Shown here one piece after another: positions 25,130 through 32,913 of a stretch of DNA of 64,000 nucleotides. Location of the stretch: NCBI GenBank assembly GCA_009773455.1, contig WSXU01000002.1:248001-312000 (forward strand), read 5' to 3'. Below the pieces are notes generated by a model, which did not search any database, was not told where the DNA came from, and saw only the letters and a list, made by a program, of their open reading frames with translations. How positions within the stretch are numbered: the first letter of the stretch is position 1; each line of letters starts with the position of its first letter. Source of the stretch: Bacteroidota bacterium. GTDB lineage: Bacteria > Bacteroidota > Bacteroidia > Bacteroidales > Lentimicrobiaceae. Made by a program: the position numbers and the translations under genes.

Positions 25130-28129
25130 TTGAACACAAACAGGCCACCGGCATATCCTTACTTCTGTTTCCGGAAGAGTTTTGTTCTTCTTGTGCTTTT
25201 TCTTTCGACTCTGTTGCTTTGCGAAGGTTATGGCCAGCCTTCCACCCGTAAGGAGAACCTGTTTATCACCGTTTATGGTCCTGAGGACGGTCTTCGTCAA
25301 AGTATGGTCAGTCAGGTTTTTCAGGATCACAATGGCTTGATCTGGATGACGACAGGAGATGGTCTGCATTGTTTTGACGGAAGTAAGTTCAGGTTATACA
25401 GGATGCCTTCAAATCATATTAATACTCACGCTGACAACCTCATGCGCGAAATCGCATATTATGACACCAGCACCCTGACCATTTCCTCCAGTTCATCCAT
25501 TCTGAATTTCAATGTCAACAAAGGTGAATTTAATATAATTTACCGCAAAGACGGAAGTTTTCCGGAACTTCTGAAGACGCGTGATAATAATAAACCACTT
25601 GCCTGGCTACCCGGACAGAAACTTTTCCGGGTTGAAAAAGGATCCGTGATTCCCCTGAATCTGGCTTTTTCAAATAACAATGAACCTCCGTCAGGCTTTT
25701 CACCCATCTCTTCTGTCAGGCACAACCAGGCTGAACTGCTGATTTCAGGGGAACAGGGCATCATATCAATCAGGCAGGATGATAAAAATAAAAACAACAC
25801 ACTCAGGGCACAATGGATACCGCTGAAAGATTGTCAGGACCTTGCGAAAGACAGAATGGGAAGGACTTTTATTCTGACCAGTGGTAGAATAAAACAATAC
25901 CTTGGAAACGGGAAGACGGCCGATTTCCATGATACCCGGATTGCGGAAAGTATGCATATGTTCATCGACAGCAGGGACAACATCTGGTTGTCAGGCAAAA
26001 ATAACCACAGGCTTTTCAGATTAACCGGAGGAGTGCTGAGTGAGATAAAATTTCAGATGATTTCCGGTAAGCATATTGACTCAATTTCTCCAAATATAAA
26101 ATGTATATACGAAGACAATCATGGAAACCTCTGGTTTGGCACTGACGGAGATGGTGTAATGGTGTATTCTCCTGACCAAATATATTTTGACCGGGCTTCC
26201 ATCGGATTTACCCGTTGTCTGACATGGTACAACAATTCTGTATGGGCCGGAACCTATAACAATGGCCTCTGGAAACTCTCGTCTGATTTGTCCCGCTATG
26301 AAAGAATCCTGCCTGACCGCCTCCTCGACAACATTTATTTTCTGGACTTCGGTACCGACAAAGCCGGCAGGCTCTGGATAGCTGCGCGTAGCGGGATTGT
26401 AGTGCTGAGTCCTTACGGAGACATTATTTTCAGTTACAAATATAAATGCAGCAGTGCCGGATTCCTCAAAATAAACCGGGACACCATATCAATCGTGTGT
26501 GACAATAGGCTCCTCAGGTTCAACTCCGGGAAAGAGATATCATTTATTAATTCCACTGCCTTTGTTCAGGTTTCGTCCTTTCTGATTGCAGGAGATTCCT
26601 ATTGGGTCGGGAACCCCTTCGGATTATACAAGGCACCGAAAGAACCGGGAGTTGATAAAATTGTACCGGTTTTATCCAGCAATCGCTTGCTATACAGTCA
26701 GGTATATTGTCTCCTGTTACACGATGGAAATATCTGGGCCGGAACAGGGAATGGGATTGAGTTGTTCAGTCAGTCAGGGGAACCCCTGCCAAAGAAGGCA
26801 GGTATCAGGGAACTTCGCGATGAAGTAATCTATGCGATGTTTGCTGACCATCAGGGAAGGGTCTGGTTTACATGTAACCAGGGTATCGGATGCATCTCAT
26901 CACGGGATGATGAAGTTGTTTTCTTCACTGTCAGGAATAATCTTCAATCGCTCGAATTTAATTACAACGCTGCCTGTCAGTCACCAGATGGTAAAATATT
27001 CTTCGGAGGAATAAAGGGTGTGAATGGTTTTGAACCATCCCGTTTTCACCAGAAAAAAGAAAGTCCCGAAGTCAGGATGCTTGAACTTTTTGCAGGGGAT
27101 TCTTCTATTACCAGGGGGATTCCACCCCGATATACCAAAATCAATCTGAACCGCAAAGCACCGCATCTTAGTGGCAAAGTTTATTCTACGGATGTTATCA
27201 ATGCCGGTGACGGACTTTACTCTTTTTTTCTTGAAGGCTACCAGCAGACATGGAGTAAACCATCAGTATTTTCAGAGTTCAGCTACCGGGATCTTCCTCC
27301 CGGAGAATACCGGCTGATGGCGAAATGTGCCGATGCCTGGCATAACTGGAGTGAACCGGTTCTGTTACTTTCCGTTTCACTTAAACCCCCGTACTGGAAA
27401 ACAAGATGGTTTCTTGTAATACTAGTGGCTGTAATTATAACTTCCACTGCACTTATTGTTAAAAGAATCAATTCTTTACGCTTCCGCCGGAAAATCAAAG
27501 AACTTGAGCAGCAACATGCCATTGAAAAAGAGCGCCTGCGGATCTCAAAGGACATGCACGATGAAGTCGGGGCAAGTCTGACAAGAATTTCAATTCTCAG
27601 CGAGTTGGCCAGAAGAAGAAACATTGAACCCGGACAATCGCTGAAGGTTATTGCGCAGATTTCAGAAATCGCAGGTAATGTTGTTGACGAAATGAGTGAA
27701 ATCATCTGGGCCATGAATCCCAGGAACGACCGGCTCGACAGTTTTGCAGCCTACATTCGTCAGTATGCTTCTACTTACCTTGAAACGGCTGAGATACAAG
27801 TGGCATTTGATTTTCCTGATGATGTGCCTGCATTACCGATGAGTTCGGAAATGCGTCGAAACCTGTTTCTTACCATTAAAGAAGCTCTTCACAATGTGGT
27901 TAAACATTCAGGGGCAGATTCAGTCAGACTGAAACTCAGGACTGATAAGAATAGTGTGTTCATTTCCATAAAGGATACGGGAGCCGGATTCGATACAGGC
28001 AGCCTGAAAACAAGCGGAAATGGTCTCCACAATATGAGGCGCAGGGTTGAAGACTGCGGAGGTAAGTACAGGCTGAATTCAGAACCGGGAATGGGAACAT
28101 TGATAGAACTGACCCTAACTTTATCTTAA
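25130..28129 (+). CDS. Propeller-type NarL-family sensor histidine kinase (Y_Y_Y)
   Basis: 999 residues. No in-frame ATG is near the N-terminus; the TTG at 25130 precedes a good signal segment (SFVLLVLFLSTLLLCEGYG). The periplasmic part is a series of two-component-regulator propeller repeats (MVSQVFQDHNGLIWMTTGDG, IYEDNHGNLWFGTDGDGV) followed by a Y_Y_Y domain (about 660-745). One transmembrane helix (WFLVILVAVIITSTALIV, about 760), HisKA_3 with His810 (KDMHDEVGAS) and HATPase (NVVKHSGA, DTGAGFD) follow. Unlike PUL-type hybrid two-component proteins it lacks receiver and AraC domains; its output is the separate regulator at 28203. Confidence 0.92.
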   Translation: MNTNRPPAYPYFCFRKSFVLLVLFLSTLLLCEGYGQPSTRKENLFITVYGPEDGLRQSMVSQVFQDHNGLIWMTTGDGLHCFDGSKFRLYRMPSNHINTHADNLMREIAYYDTSTLTISSSSSILNFNVNKGEFNIIYRKDGSFPELLKTRDNNKPLAWLPGQKLFRVEKGSVIPLNLAFSNNNEPPSGFSPISSVRHNQAELLISGEQGIISIRQDDKNKNNTLRAQWIPLKDCQDLAKDRMGRTFILTSGRIKQYLGNGKTADFHDTRIAESMHMFIDSRDNIWLSGKNNHRLFRLTGGVLSEIKFQMISGKHIDSISPNIKCIYEDNHGNLWFGTDGDGVMVYSPDQIYFDRASIGFTRCLTWYNNSVWAGTYNNGLWKLSSDLSRYERILPDRLLDNIYFLDFGTDKAGRLWIAARSGIVVLSPYGDIIFSYKYKCSSAGFLKINRDTISIVCDNRLLRFNSGKEISFINSTAFVQVSSFLIAGDSYWVGNPFGLYKAPKEPGVDKIVPVLSSNRLLYSQVYCLLLHDGNIWAGTGNGIELFSQSGEPLPKKAGIRELRDEVIYAMFADHQGRVWFTCNQGIGCISSRDDEVVFFTVRNNLQSLEFNYNAACQSPDGKIFFGGIKGVNGFEPSRFHQKKESPEVRMLELFAGDSSITRGIPPRYTKINLNRKAPHLSGKVYSTDVINAGDGLYSFFLEGYQQTWSKPSVFSEFSYRDLPPGEYRLMAKCADAWHNWSEPVLLLSVSLKPPYWKTRWFLVILVAVIITSTALIVKRINSLRFRRKIKELEQQHAIEKERLRISKDMHDEVGASLTRISILSELARRRNIEPGQSLKVIAQISEIAGNVVDEMSEIIWAMNPRNDRLDSFAAYIRQYASTYLETAEIQVAFDFPDDVPALPMSSEMRRNLFLTIKEALHNVVKHSGADSVRLKLRTDKNSVFISIKDTGAGFDTGSLKTSGNGLHNMRRRVEDCGGKYRLNSEPGMGTLIELTLTLS

Positions 28130-28140
28130 ATATACCATAT

Positions 28141-28149
28141 AAGGGTGAT
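28141..28149 (+). promoter_or_regulatory. Operator-like AAGGGTGAT at response regulator promoter
   Basis: AAGGGTGAT begins 31 bases upstream of the -7 box of gene 28203, just before the -33 position. The same word at 29078 begins 31 bases upstream of the -7-like box of gene 29149. The 9-mer also occurs by chance inside coding sequence elsewhere, so the spacing is the real evidence. Confidence 0.4.
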
Positions 28150-28171
28150 GGCATCAGCTGGTATTTCGCAT

Positions 28172-28179
28172 TAACTTTG
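28172..28179 (+). promoter_or_regulatory. Promoter -7 element of response regulator 28203
   Basis: TAACTTTG, a perfect -7 match; the -33 is weak, compatible with an activator-dependent promoter. Confidence 0.55.
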
Positions 28180-28202
28180 TCTGTCATTAAATAATAGGAA
28201 TA

Positions 28203-28835
28203 ATGTCAGAACTGATCAGGATAATTATTGTAGAGGACGACGATGACGTGCGTGAAGGGCTTCGCATACTCATCAACGGATCAGAAGGCTATTCCTGCCC
28301 AATGGCCTGCAGCACCGGAGAAGAAGCCCTTAAGGTGATTCCGGTTCACCAGCCACAGGTGGTGCTGATGGATATAAACCTGCCCGGAATGAACGGTATT
28401 GAATGCGTTGTTTGCATCAAAAACACCTGGCCTGAAATTCAGGTGATGATGCTGACGGTTTTCGACAATACCGATGATATTTTCAAGTCGCTGACCGCCG
28501 GGGCAACAGGATATCTGCTAAAAAAGACACCTCCGGCAAAACTGCTGGATGCCATCAGCGAACTGGTGAATGGTGGCTCCCCCATGAGTGGTGAAATCGC
28601 CAGAAAAGTGGTACAGACGTTTTCAAACCCTGCCATTCACAGGATCCCGGAGTCAAATCTCACTGCCAGGGAGGAAGAGATACTATCCTATCTTTCAAAA
28701 GGATTTCTTTATAAGGAAATCGCAGCGGAACTGTTTATTAGTATTGAAACTGTGAGAACACACATCCGTAAAATATACCAGAAACTTCAGGTCCGCACCC
28801 GCACCGAAGCCCTTCTTATGTGCATGAAGCACTGA
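28203..28835 (+). CDS. NarL/LuxR-family response regulator
   Basis: 210 residues. Receiver with acidic residues EDDDD near 12-16, phospho-acceptor Asp57 (VLMDINLPGMNG), Thr/Lys switch (LLKKTPP); LuxR HTH at the C-terminus (TAREEEILSYLSKGFLYKEI ... ETVRTHIRKIYQKLQV). It follows the propeller kinase by 73 bases and has its own -7 box, so it can be expressed separately. Probable target genes include itself and the T9SS protein at 29149, based on a shared promoter word. Confidence 0.93.
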   Translation: MSELIRIIIVEDDDDVREGLRILINGSEGYSCPMACSTGEEALKVIPVHQPQVVLMDINLPGMNGIECVVCIKNTWPEIQVMMLTVFDNTDDIFKSLTAGATGYLLKKTPPAKLLDAISELVNGGSPMSGEIARKVVQTFSNPAIHRIPESNLTAREEEILSYLSKGFLYKEIAAELFISIETVRTHIRKIYQKLQVRTRTEALLMCMKH

Positions 28836-29054
28836 GTTCAGAGTTTATTACCTGTAAACAAAAAGCAGGTTAACATTGAACAGAAATGCCCGATTTTTAT
28901 CCCTTGTGCCTTCCGGTGTGGAAGAAGCCGGCCAGCCGGCGAGGCAGGATTTCTGATCAGGGTTTCCACTTATCTTACAATGGCATTGCTCTTCCGGCAG
29001 GTCATCGGCCACTCATCCGAAACGAATCTACTGAATTCCCGGCTTCTTAAGTAT
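28836..29054. other. Intergenic region, no gene recognised
   Basis: Part of a gap of about 310 bases before gene 29149. A GC-rich dyad GCCGGC-CA-GCCGGC lies near 28930-28943, with no T-tract. No RNA gene seen. Confidence 0.45.
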
Positions 29055-29086
29055 AAGGGTGATCAAATATCACATGAAAGGGTGAT
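29055..29086 (+). promoter_or_regulatory. Tandem AAGGGTGAT sites before T9SS gene
   Basis: AAGGGTGAT at 29055-29063 and 29078-29086, 23 bases apart (about two helical turns). The first is part of a dyad GTGAT-N5-ATCAC (29059-29073). The second abuts the -33 element. Confidence 0.45.
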
Positions 29087-29116
29087 TGACAGGGTTATCT
29101 CTCAAAGCGACCTTTG
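29086..29116 (+). promoter_or_regulatory. Promoter of T9SS gene 29149
   Basis: TTG (29086-29088), 20-base spacer, GACCTTTG (29109-29116), one base off TAnnTTTG. Confidence 0.5.
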
Positions 29117-29148
29117 CAGGAGGAGAACTAACCTTTAAACCGATCCAT

Positions 29149-30201
29149 ATGAAAAGAATTTTACTCATTGTTTTCGCCGTTTCTGTGATGCTTATCAATC
29201 AGACCTCCGCACAGATAACGATCACCACAGACGACTTGCCCACCATAGGATTGCAGGTTATCAGGGCCGTTGACAATACCACCCAGATAATTCCGGGGGA
29301 TCCTGGTTTAAACCAGGTCTGGGACTTTACCAATCTGGTTCCATCTTCTTATGATACCACGCTCTATCTCCCTCCGCAAGGGCAACCCAATCACCAGAAC
29401 TATCCGGAAGCGGAGGTAGCCATACGTCATAAGAATGGGAATCTTCAACCCTACTGGGATTATGAATATGCCAGATATGACAATCAGGGTATGCGGTATG
29501 TAGGCGACGAGGATATGTTAACCATTTTTGGCGCTTATACAATGTCGGTTCACATTACCTGCAATCCAAACCCGCTTAGCCTTCAGCTTCCCTTTACCTA
29601 TGGCGACAACTTCACTCAGGTATCGACCTATGAATGGCACATGGCAACCCGTAATGAAGGAGTGCTGATGGACTCAGTAAAACAGATCAGTCGTATGAAC
29701 ATCACCACAACCGGAGATGCAAGCGGAATAATGTCAACACCCTATGGCTCTTTTCAGGTACTCAGGGTGAGAAACGATATTATATCGGAGGATTCGGTGT
29801 ATAACTGGTCGTCGGATGGATGGGTTTTTAACAGCTTTGACATCAATAACTATTCAAATTACAGGTGGTATACCAACGATTTTTACGAAGTTGGATTATA
29901 CCAGTTTGAAGAAGGCAAAGGAAATAGCATGACTTTTTTCAAATCGGAAACCGTTGTAGGTGTTCAGAACAATACAATAGGCAAACAGACAAAAATCTAC
30001 CCGAATCCTGCTCATAACCTGGTTTACATTGACATTGAAACAATTCCGGACCGGGTTGAAATCCTGGATATAACGGGAAGGGTAAAACAAATTTCAGGGC
30101 CGGCAACGACCGTTGATATTTCTTCTCTTACGCCAGGCTTGTATTTACTCAGGGTCTATGTAAAAGAGGAAATATTGAGCAGCATGCTCGTTAAGCAATA
30201 A
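29149..30201 (+). CDS. Secreted protein with T9SS type A sorting domain
   Basis: 350 residues from ATG 29149, which precedes a clear signal peptide (KRILLIVFAVSVMLINQTSA); the earlier in-frame ATG at 29086 lies in the promoter. The middle is a beta-rich domain of no recognised function. The last ~75 residues (KIYPNPAHNLVYIDIE ... LDITGRV ... TPGLYLLRVYV ... SSMLVKQ) form a Por secretion-system type A C-terminal sorting domain, so the protein is exported by T9SS and anchored or released at the cell surface. It is convergent with the MutS-like gene across a shared terminator. Confidence 0.87.
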   Translation: MKRILLIVFAVSVMLINQTSAQITITTDDLPTIGLQVIRAVDNTTQIIPGDPGLNQVWDFTNLVPSSYDTTLYLPPQGQPNHQNYPEAEVAIRHKNGNLQPYWDYEYARYDNQGMRYVGDEDMLTIFGAYTMSVHITCNPNPLSLQLPFTYGDNFTQVSTYEWHMATRNEGVLMDSVKQISRMNITTTGDASGIMSTPYGSFQVLRVRNDIISEDSVYNWSSDGWVFNSFDINNYSNYRWYTNDFYEVGLYQFEEGKGNSMTFFKSETVVGVQNNTIGKQTKIYPNPAHNLVYIDIETIPDRVEILDITGRVKQISGPATTVDISSLTPGLYLLRVYVKEEILSSMLVKQ

Positions 30202-30434
30202 ATACTCACTCTTGTATTATACTTAGCACGTTCTTCTGCATTTCGCCGGAATAAACCAAACAAAAGTCTGATCTACAGTCTACCCATAAGTTCTTGAGAA
30301 TAGTTCTACCGAAACTAATTCCTTTACTTATTGAAAGTTTCGGAAGGATAGAGTTTAAAATTGTCGTTCAAGCATAAAATATCAATCAGATCCAAAGTCC
30401 TTAATAACAATCAGATATAATTATACCAAGCCGG
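30202..30434. other. Intergenic stretch with long-loop dyad
   Basis: CCGAAACT (30309-30316) pairs with AGTTTCGG (30336-30343), 19-base loop. No coding potential seen; role unknown. Confidence 0.4.
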
Positions 30435-30482
30435 AAAAAGATAAGGTGAATCAGGAAATTCCTGCTTCACCTTATCTTTTTT
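30435..30482. terminator. Bidirectional terminator between convergent genes
   Basis: AAAAAGATAAGGTGAA (30435-30450) pairs with TTCACCTTATCTTTTT (30466-30481); an inner CAGG/CCTG stem caps it after one T-C mismatch. A-run on one side and T-run on the other serve both strands. Confidence 0.92.
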
Positions 30483-30494
30483 CATAACCCGGGA

Positions 30495-32291
30495 TCATAA
30501 AGTAATCCCCATTTTCTTCATCAGGAAAGTTGCATTCATATTGCGGGCTACACCATGCTTGAGCTTATAATCGAAATGAAGTTCATCCCCGTTGATCTCA
30601 GCTTCAAAACTATAATTCCCGATATCCCCGGGGAATGATTTTTCCAGGTTGCCAAGTTCAAGGTCATGGGTGGCAATAAAACCGGCGGCACCAAGTCCGA
30701 TCAGTTGGGAGAGCAATGCCCTGGATCCGGCCTGTTTGTCGGCCGAATTGGTTCCTTTAAGAATCTCATCCAGCAATACAAACAATTCTTCTCCCCTGTT
30801 AAGCCTGTCGATCAGGTCTTTGAGACGCAGCAATTCAGCATAAAAATAGGATTGGTTCGAGCTCAGCGAGTCCGTGGTCCGGAGGCTGGTATAAACAGGT
30901 GCCGGATAACAATAAAAACTGGTGGCACAGACAGGGGCACCGGTCAAAGCCAGTATCATATTCACCCCGATTGTCCTGAGATATGTGCTTTTACCAGCCA
31001 TATTGGCTCCGGTAACAATATTGAAGTGTCCGTGGTGAGTAACCGAAATGGGATTATTTACCCTTTGCCTGGCCGCAATCAGCGGATGCCCGGCATTTTC
31101 AGCGTGGATAACAAACCGGTCGGTAACAATTTCCGGAAAAACAAAACCAGGATTTGCATAAGCAAGCGCTCCAAGTGAGGCTATGGATTCTGTATCAGCC
31201 AATACACCAAACCATAGGGGGAGACTTTCTCTGTGTTCTTCCTGCCACTGCTCCAATCGTCTCATTTGTCTGATATCCCAAAGCAGGTAAACATTAAGAA
31301 CAAATCCCGCCAGGATGTTCAGCCGTGTATCCAGTGATGCGGTGATCTTTCCAAGTTTCCGTATTCCAAAGCTGGCCGGCAAAGTGCCTGATTTAAGCTT
31401 CTTTACGAGCCCCGTCATAAACTCCGAAGCAAATCCCGCATCTTCAATCATCCTGAACCGGATTGAATACTTTTGAAGCAGGTCAACTTTCTTCGACAAC
31501 ATGGCATGCCGCCGGCTAATTGCCTTGGTGTGAAACCCTGTGATGGTCAACGGGATAACAAGGTAAAGTAAAAATAACTGGGCGGATATCATTCCCAGAA
31601 TAAAAAAAGTGGTGGCGGTAAAAGATGCCAAAGGGATGAAGATTTGAGCTACCCTGAAAAGGGCCGGTCTGAAGAGGGGTTCACTTGCAAGCCAGCTATA
31701 AAGAAGCTCCAGATCTTTCTTTTCTTCCCCGGCAGCCATTCCATGGGATCTCAAATATATACGCCATTCAGGCATTTTAGCCAGTTCAGCAACCGCTTCC
31801 TGCCTGCTGATAATCTCCTGCCTGTTATGCAAGGGTGTTTTAAGCCATGAAGCCAACCTGTTCTTACCAGAATGAGTCGCAGTCCGGTTTAAAGCCTGGA
31901 ATAGCGAACCGCTGCCGAAAAAATCAAGATCGGTAGTGTAAATATGTTCGGGATCAATGAATTCCCCTCCCCCGTCAAATGAACTGTATTGTCCGTTTAA
32001 TGCTTCTGTTTCATGAGTAAGCGCTGCAATACAGCTTTCATTGAATTTCTGCCTGTTGACTGATTTTTCATGAAGTATCACGAGTATAATAAAAATGGCA
32101 AGAGACAGGATAGCCGGAATCCACCAGAAGGGGTTATAAACAATGGCCAATGCAACGGCCGGGAGGAAGAGCAAAAAAGAAAAAAAGCGGGTCATTGAGA
32201 AATAACGCGCATCTCTCAGTAATCTGAGTTTGAGCTTAAGCTTGTCTGACAGCATTGCTGCATATACACCACCGGGATCAACCTCATTCAT
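30495..32291 (-). CDS. Membrane-anchored MutS-like ATPase
   Basis: 598 residues. The C-terminal MutS-type ATPase has Walker A TGANMAGKST (427-436), then Walker B LLDEILKGTNSADKQAGSR and the signature His in FIATHDLELG. The N-terminus lacks mismatch-recognition and connector domains; instead there are two hydrophobic hairpins (about 35-75 and 215-255), so the protein probably sits in the membrane. It is therefore not a canonical mismatch-repair MutS; its role is unknown. The start codon overlaps the stop of the upstream CYTH gene (ATGA). Confidence 0.88.
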   Translation of the reverse strand: MNEVDPGGVYAAMLSDKLKLKLRLLRDARYFSMTRFFSFLLFLPAVALAIVYNPFWWIPAILSLAIFIILVILHEKSVNRQKFNESCIAALTHETEALNGQYSSFDGGGEFIDPEHIYTTDLDFFGSGSLFQALNRTATHSGKNRLASWLKTPLHNRQEIISRQEAVAELAKMPEWRIYLRSHGMAAGEEKKDLELLYSWLASEPLFRPALFRVAQIFIPLASFTATTFFILGMISAQLFLLYLVIPLTITGFHTKAISRRHAMLSKKVDLLQKYSIRFRMIEDAGFASEFMTGLVKKLKSGTLPASFGIRKLGKITASLDTRLNILAGFVLNVYLLWDIRQMRRLEQWQEEHRESLPLWFGVLADTESIASLGALAYANPGFVFPEIVTDRFVIHAENAGHPLIAARQRVNNPISVTHHGHFNIVTGANMAGKSTYLRTIGVNMILALTGAPVCATSFYCYPAPVYTSLRTTDSLSSNQSYFYAELLRLKDLIDRLNRGEELFVLLDEILKGTNSADKQAGSRALLSQLIGLGAAGFIATHDLELGNLEKSFPGDIGNYSFEAEINGDELHFDYKLKHGVARNMNATFLMKKMGITL

Positions 32292-32758
32292 TTATTCCAG
32301 CTATTAAATGGGTTTCTCGAAAGGCTGGAGTTAAGGTATTCCGGCTGATGGGTCACTTCAGCACCCACCCATTCAGGCTTCATAAACGTTTGATGTTCCT
32401 CCCTCACTTCAATCTCAGCAATAATCAGTCCTGCATTTTCACCTAAAAACTCATCCACTTCCCAGTCAAAACCCTGATAAGGTATTCTGTACCGGAGTTT
32501 TTCAATAATTCTTCCGTTGCATAATTCGCTTAACATCTCTTCCGCATCGTTCAGTGGAATTTCATATTCATACTCTTTGCGGATAAGGTTGGAGACACTT
32601 GCTTTCACTGTAATAAATCCCTTGTCTCCGGCTATCCTGATCCGGATTGTTTTGCCCGGAAGAATGGAAAGATATCCCTGCCTGTACCGGACAGGTTCAG
32701 CAAGGCTTCTGAATAAGGTTGAATTTACAAGGAATTTATGCTCAATTTCCAGTGCCAT
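32288..32758 (-). CDS. CYTH domain protein (triphosphatase-like)
   Basis: 156 residues. The diagnostic ExExK motif is at Glu4-Glu6-Lys8 (EIEHKF); further tunnel residues include RIR, KEYEYEI and the acidic EIEVRE. This matches CYTH/triphosphate tunnel metalloenzymes, which hydrolyse inorganic triphosphate or related substrates with Mg. Translationally coupled to the MutS-like gene downstream. Confidence 0.9.
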   Translation of the reverse strand: MALEIEHKFLVNSTLFRSLAEPVRYRQGYLSILPGKTIRIRIAGDKGFITVKASVSNLIRKEYEYEIPLNDAEEMLSELCNGRIIEKLRYRIPYQGFDWEVDEFLGENAGLIIAEIEVREEHQTFMKPEWVGAEVTHQPEYLNSSLSRNPFNSWNK

Positions 32759-32870
32759 AGGAAAATAAATGATAAGAAGTTTTTATGAGAAATTAATTTT
32801 TGAATAAATAACCCTGCTTCCAATTCGCAGGCAGACTGGTCAGAAAAATGGTTGCCGGTATATTGAAATA

Positions 32871-32902
32871 TAAAAACAGGGCCTGGAAAACCAGGCCCTG
32901 TT
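32871..32902 (-). terminator. Rho-independent terminator of S46 operon
   Basis: AACAGGGCCTGG (32875-32886) pairs with CCAGGCCCTGTT (32891-32902), AAAA loop; on the minus strand it is followed by a T-run. Confidence 0.88.
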
Positions 32903-32913
32903 AAAATTAAGAT

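Noticed and set aside
28930-28943. GCCGGC repeat as terminator of response regulator 28203
   Set aside because: No T-run, and the arms are self-palindromic short words; too weak.
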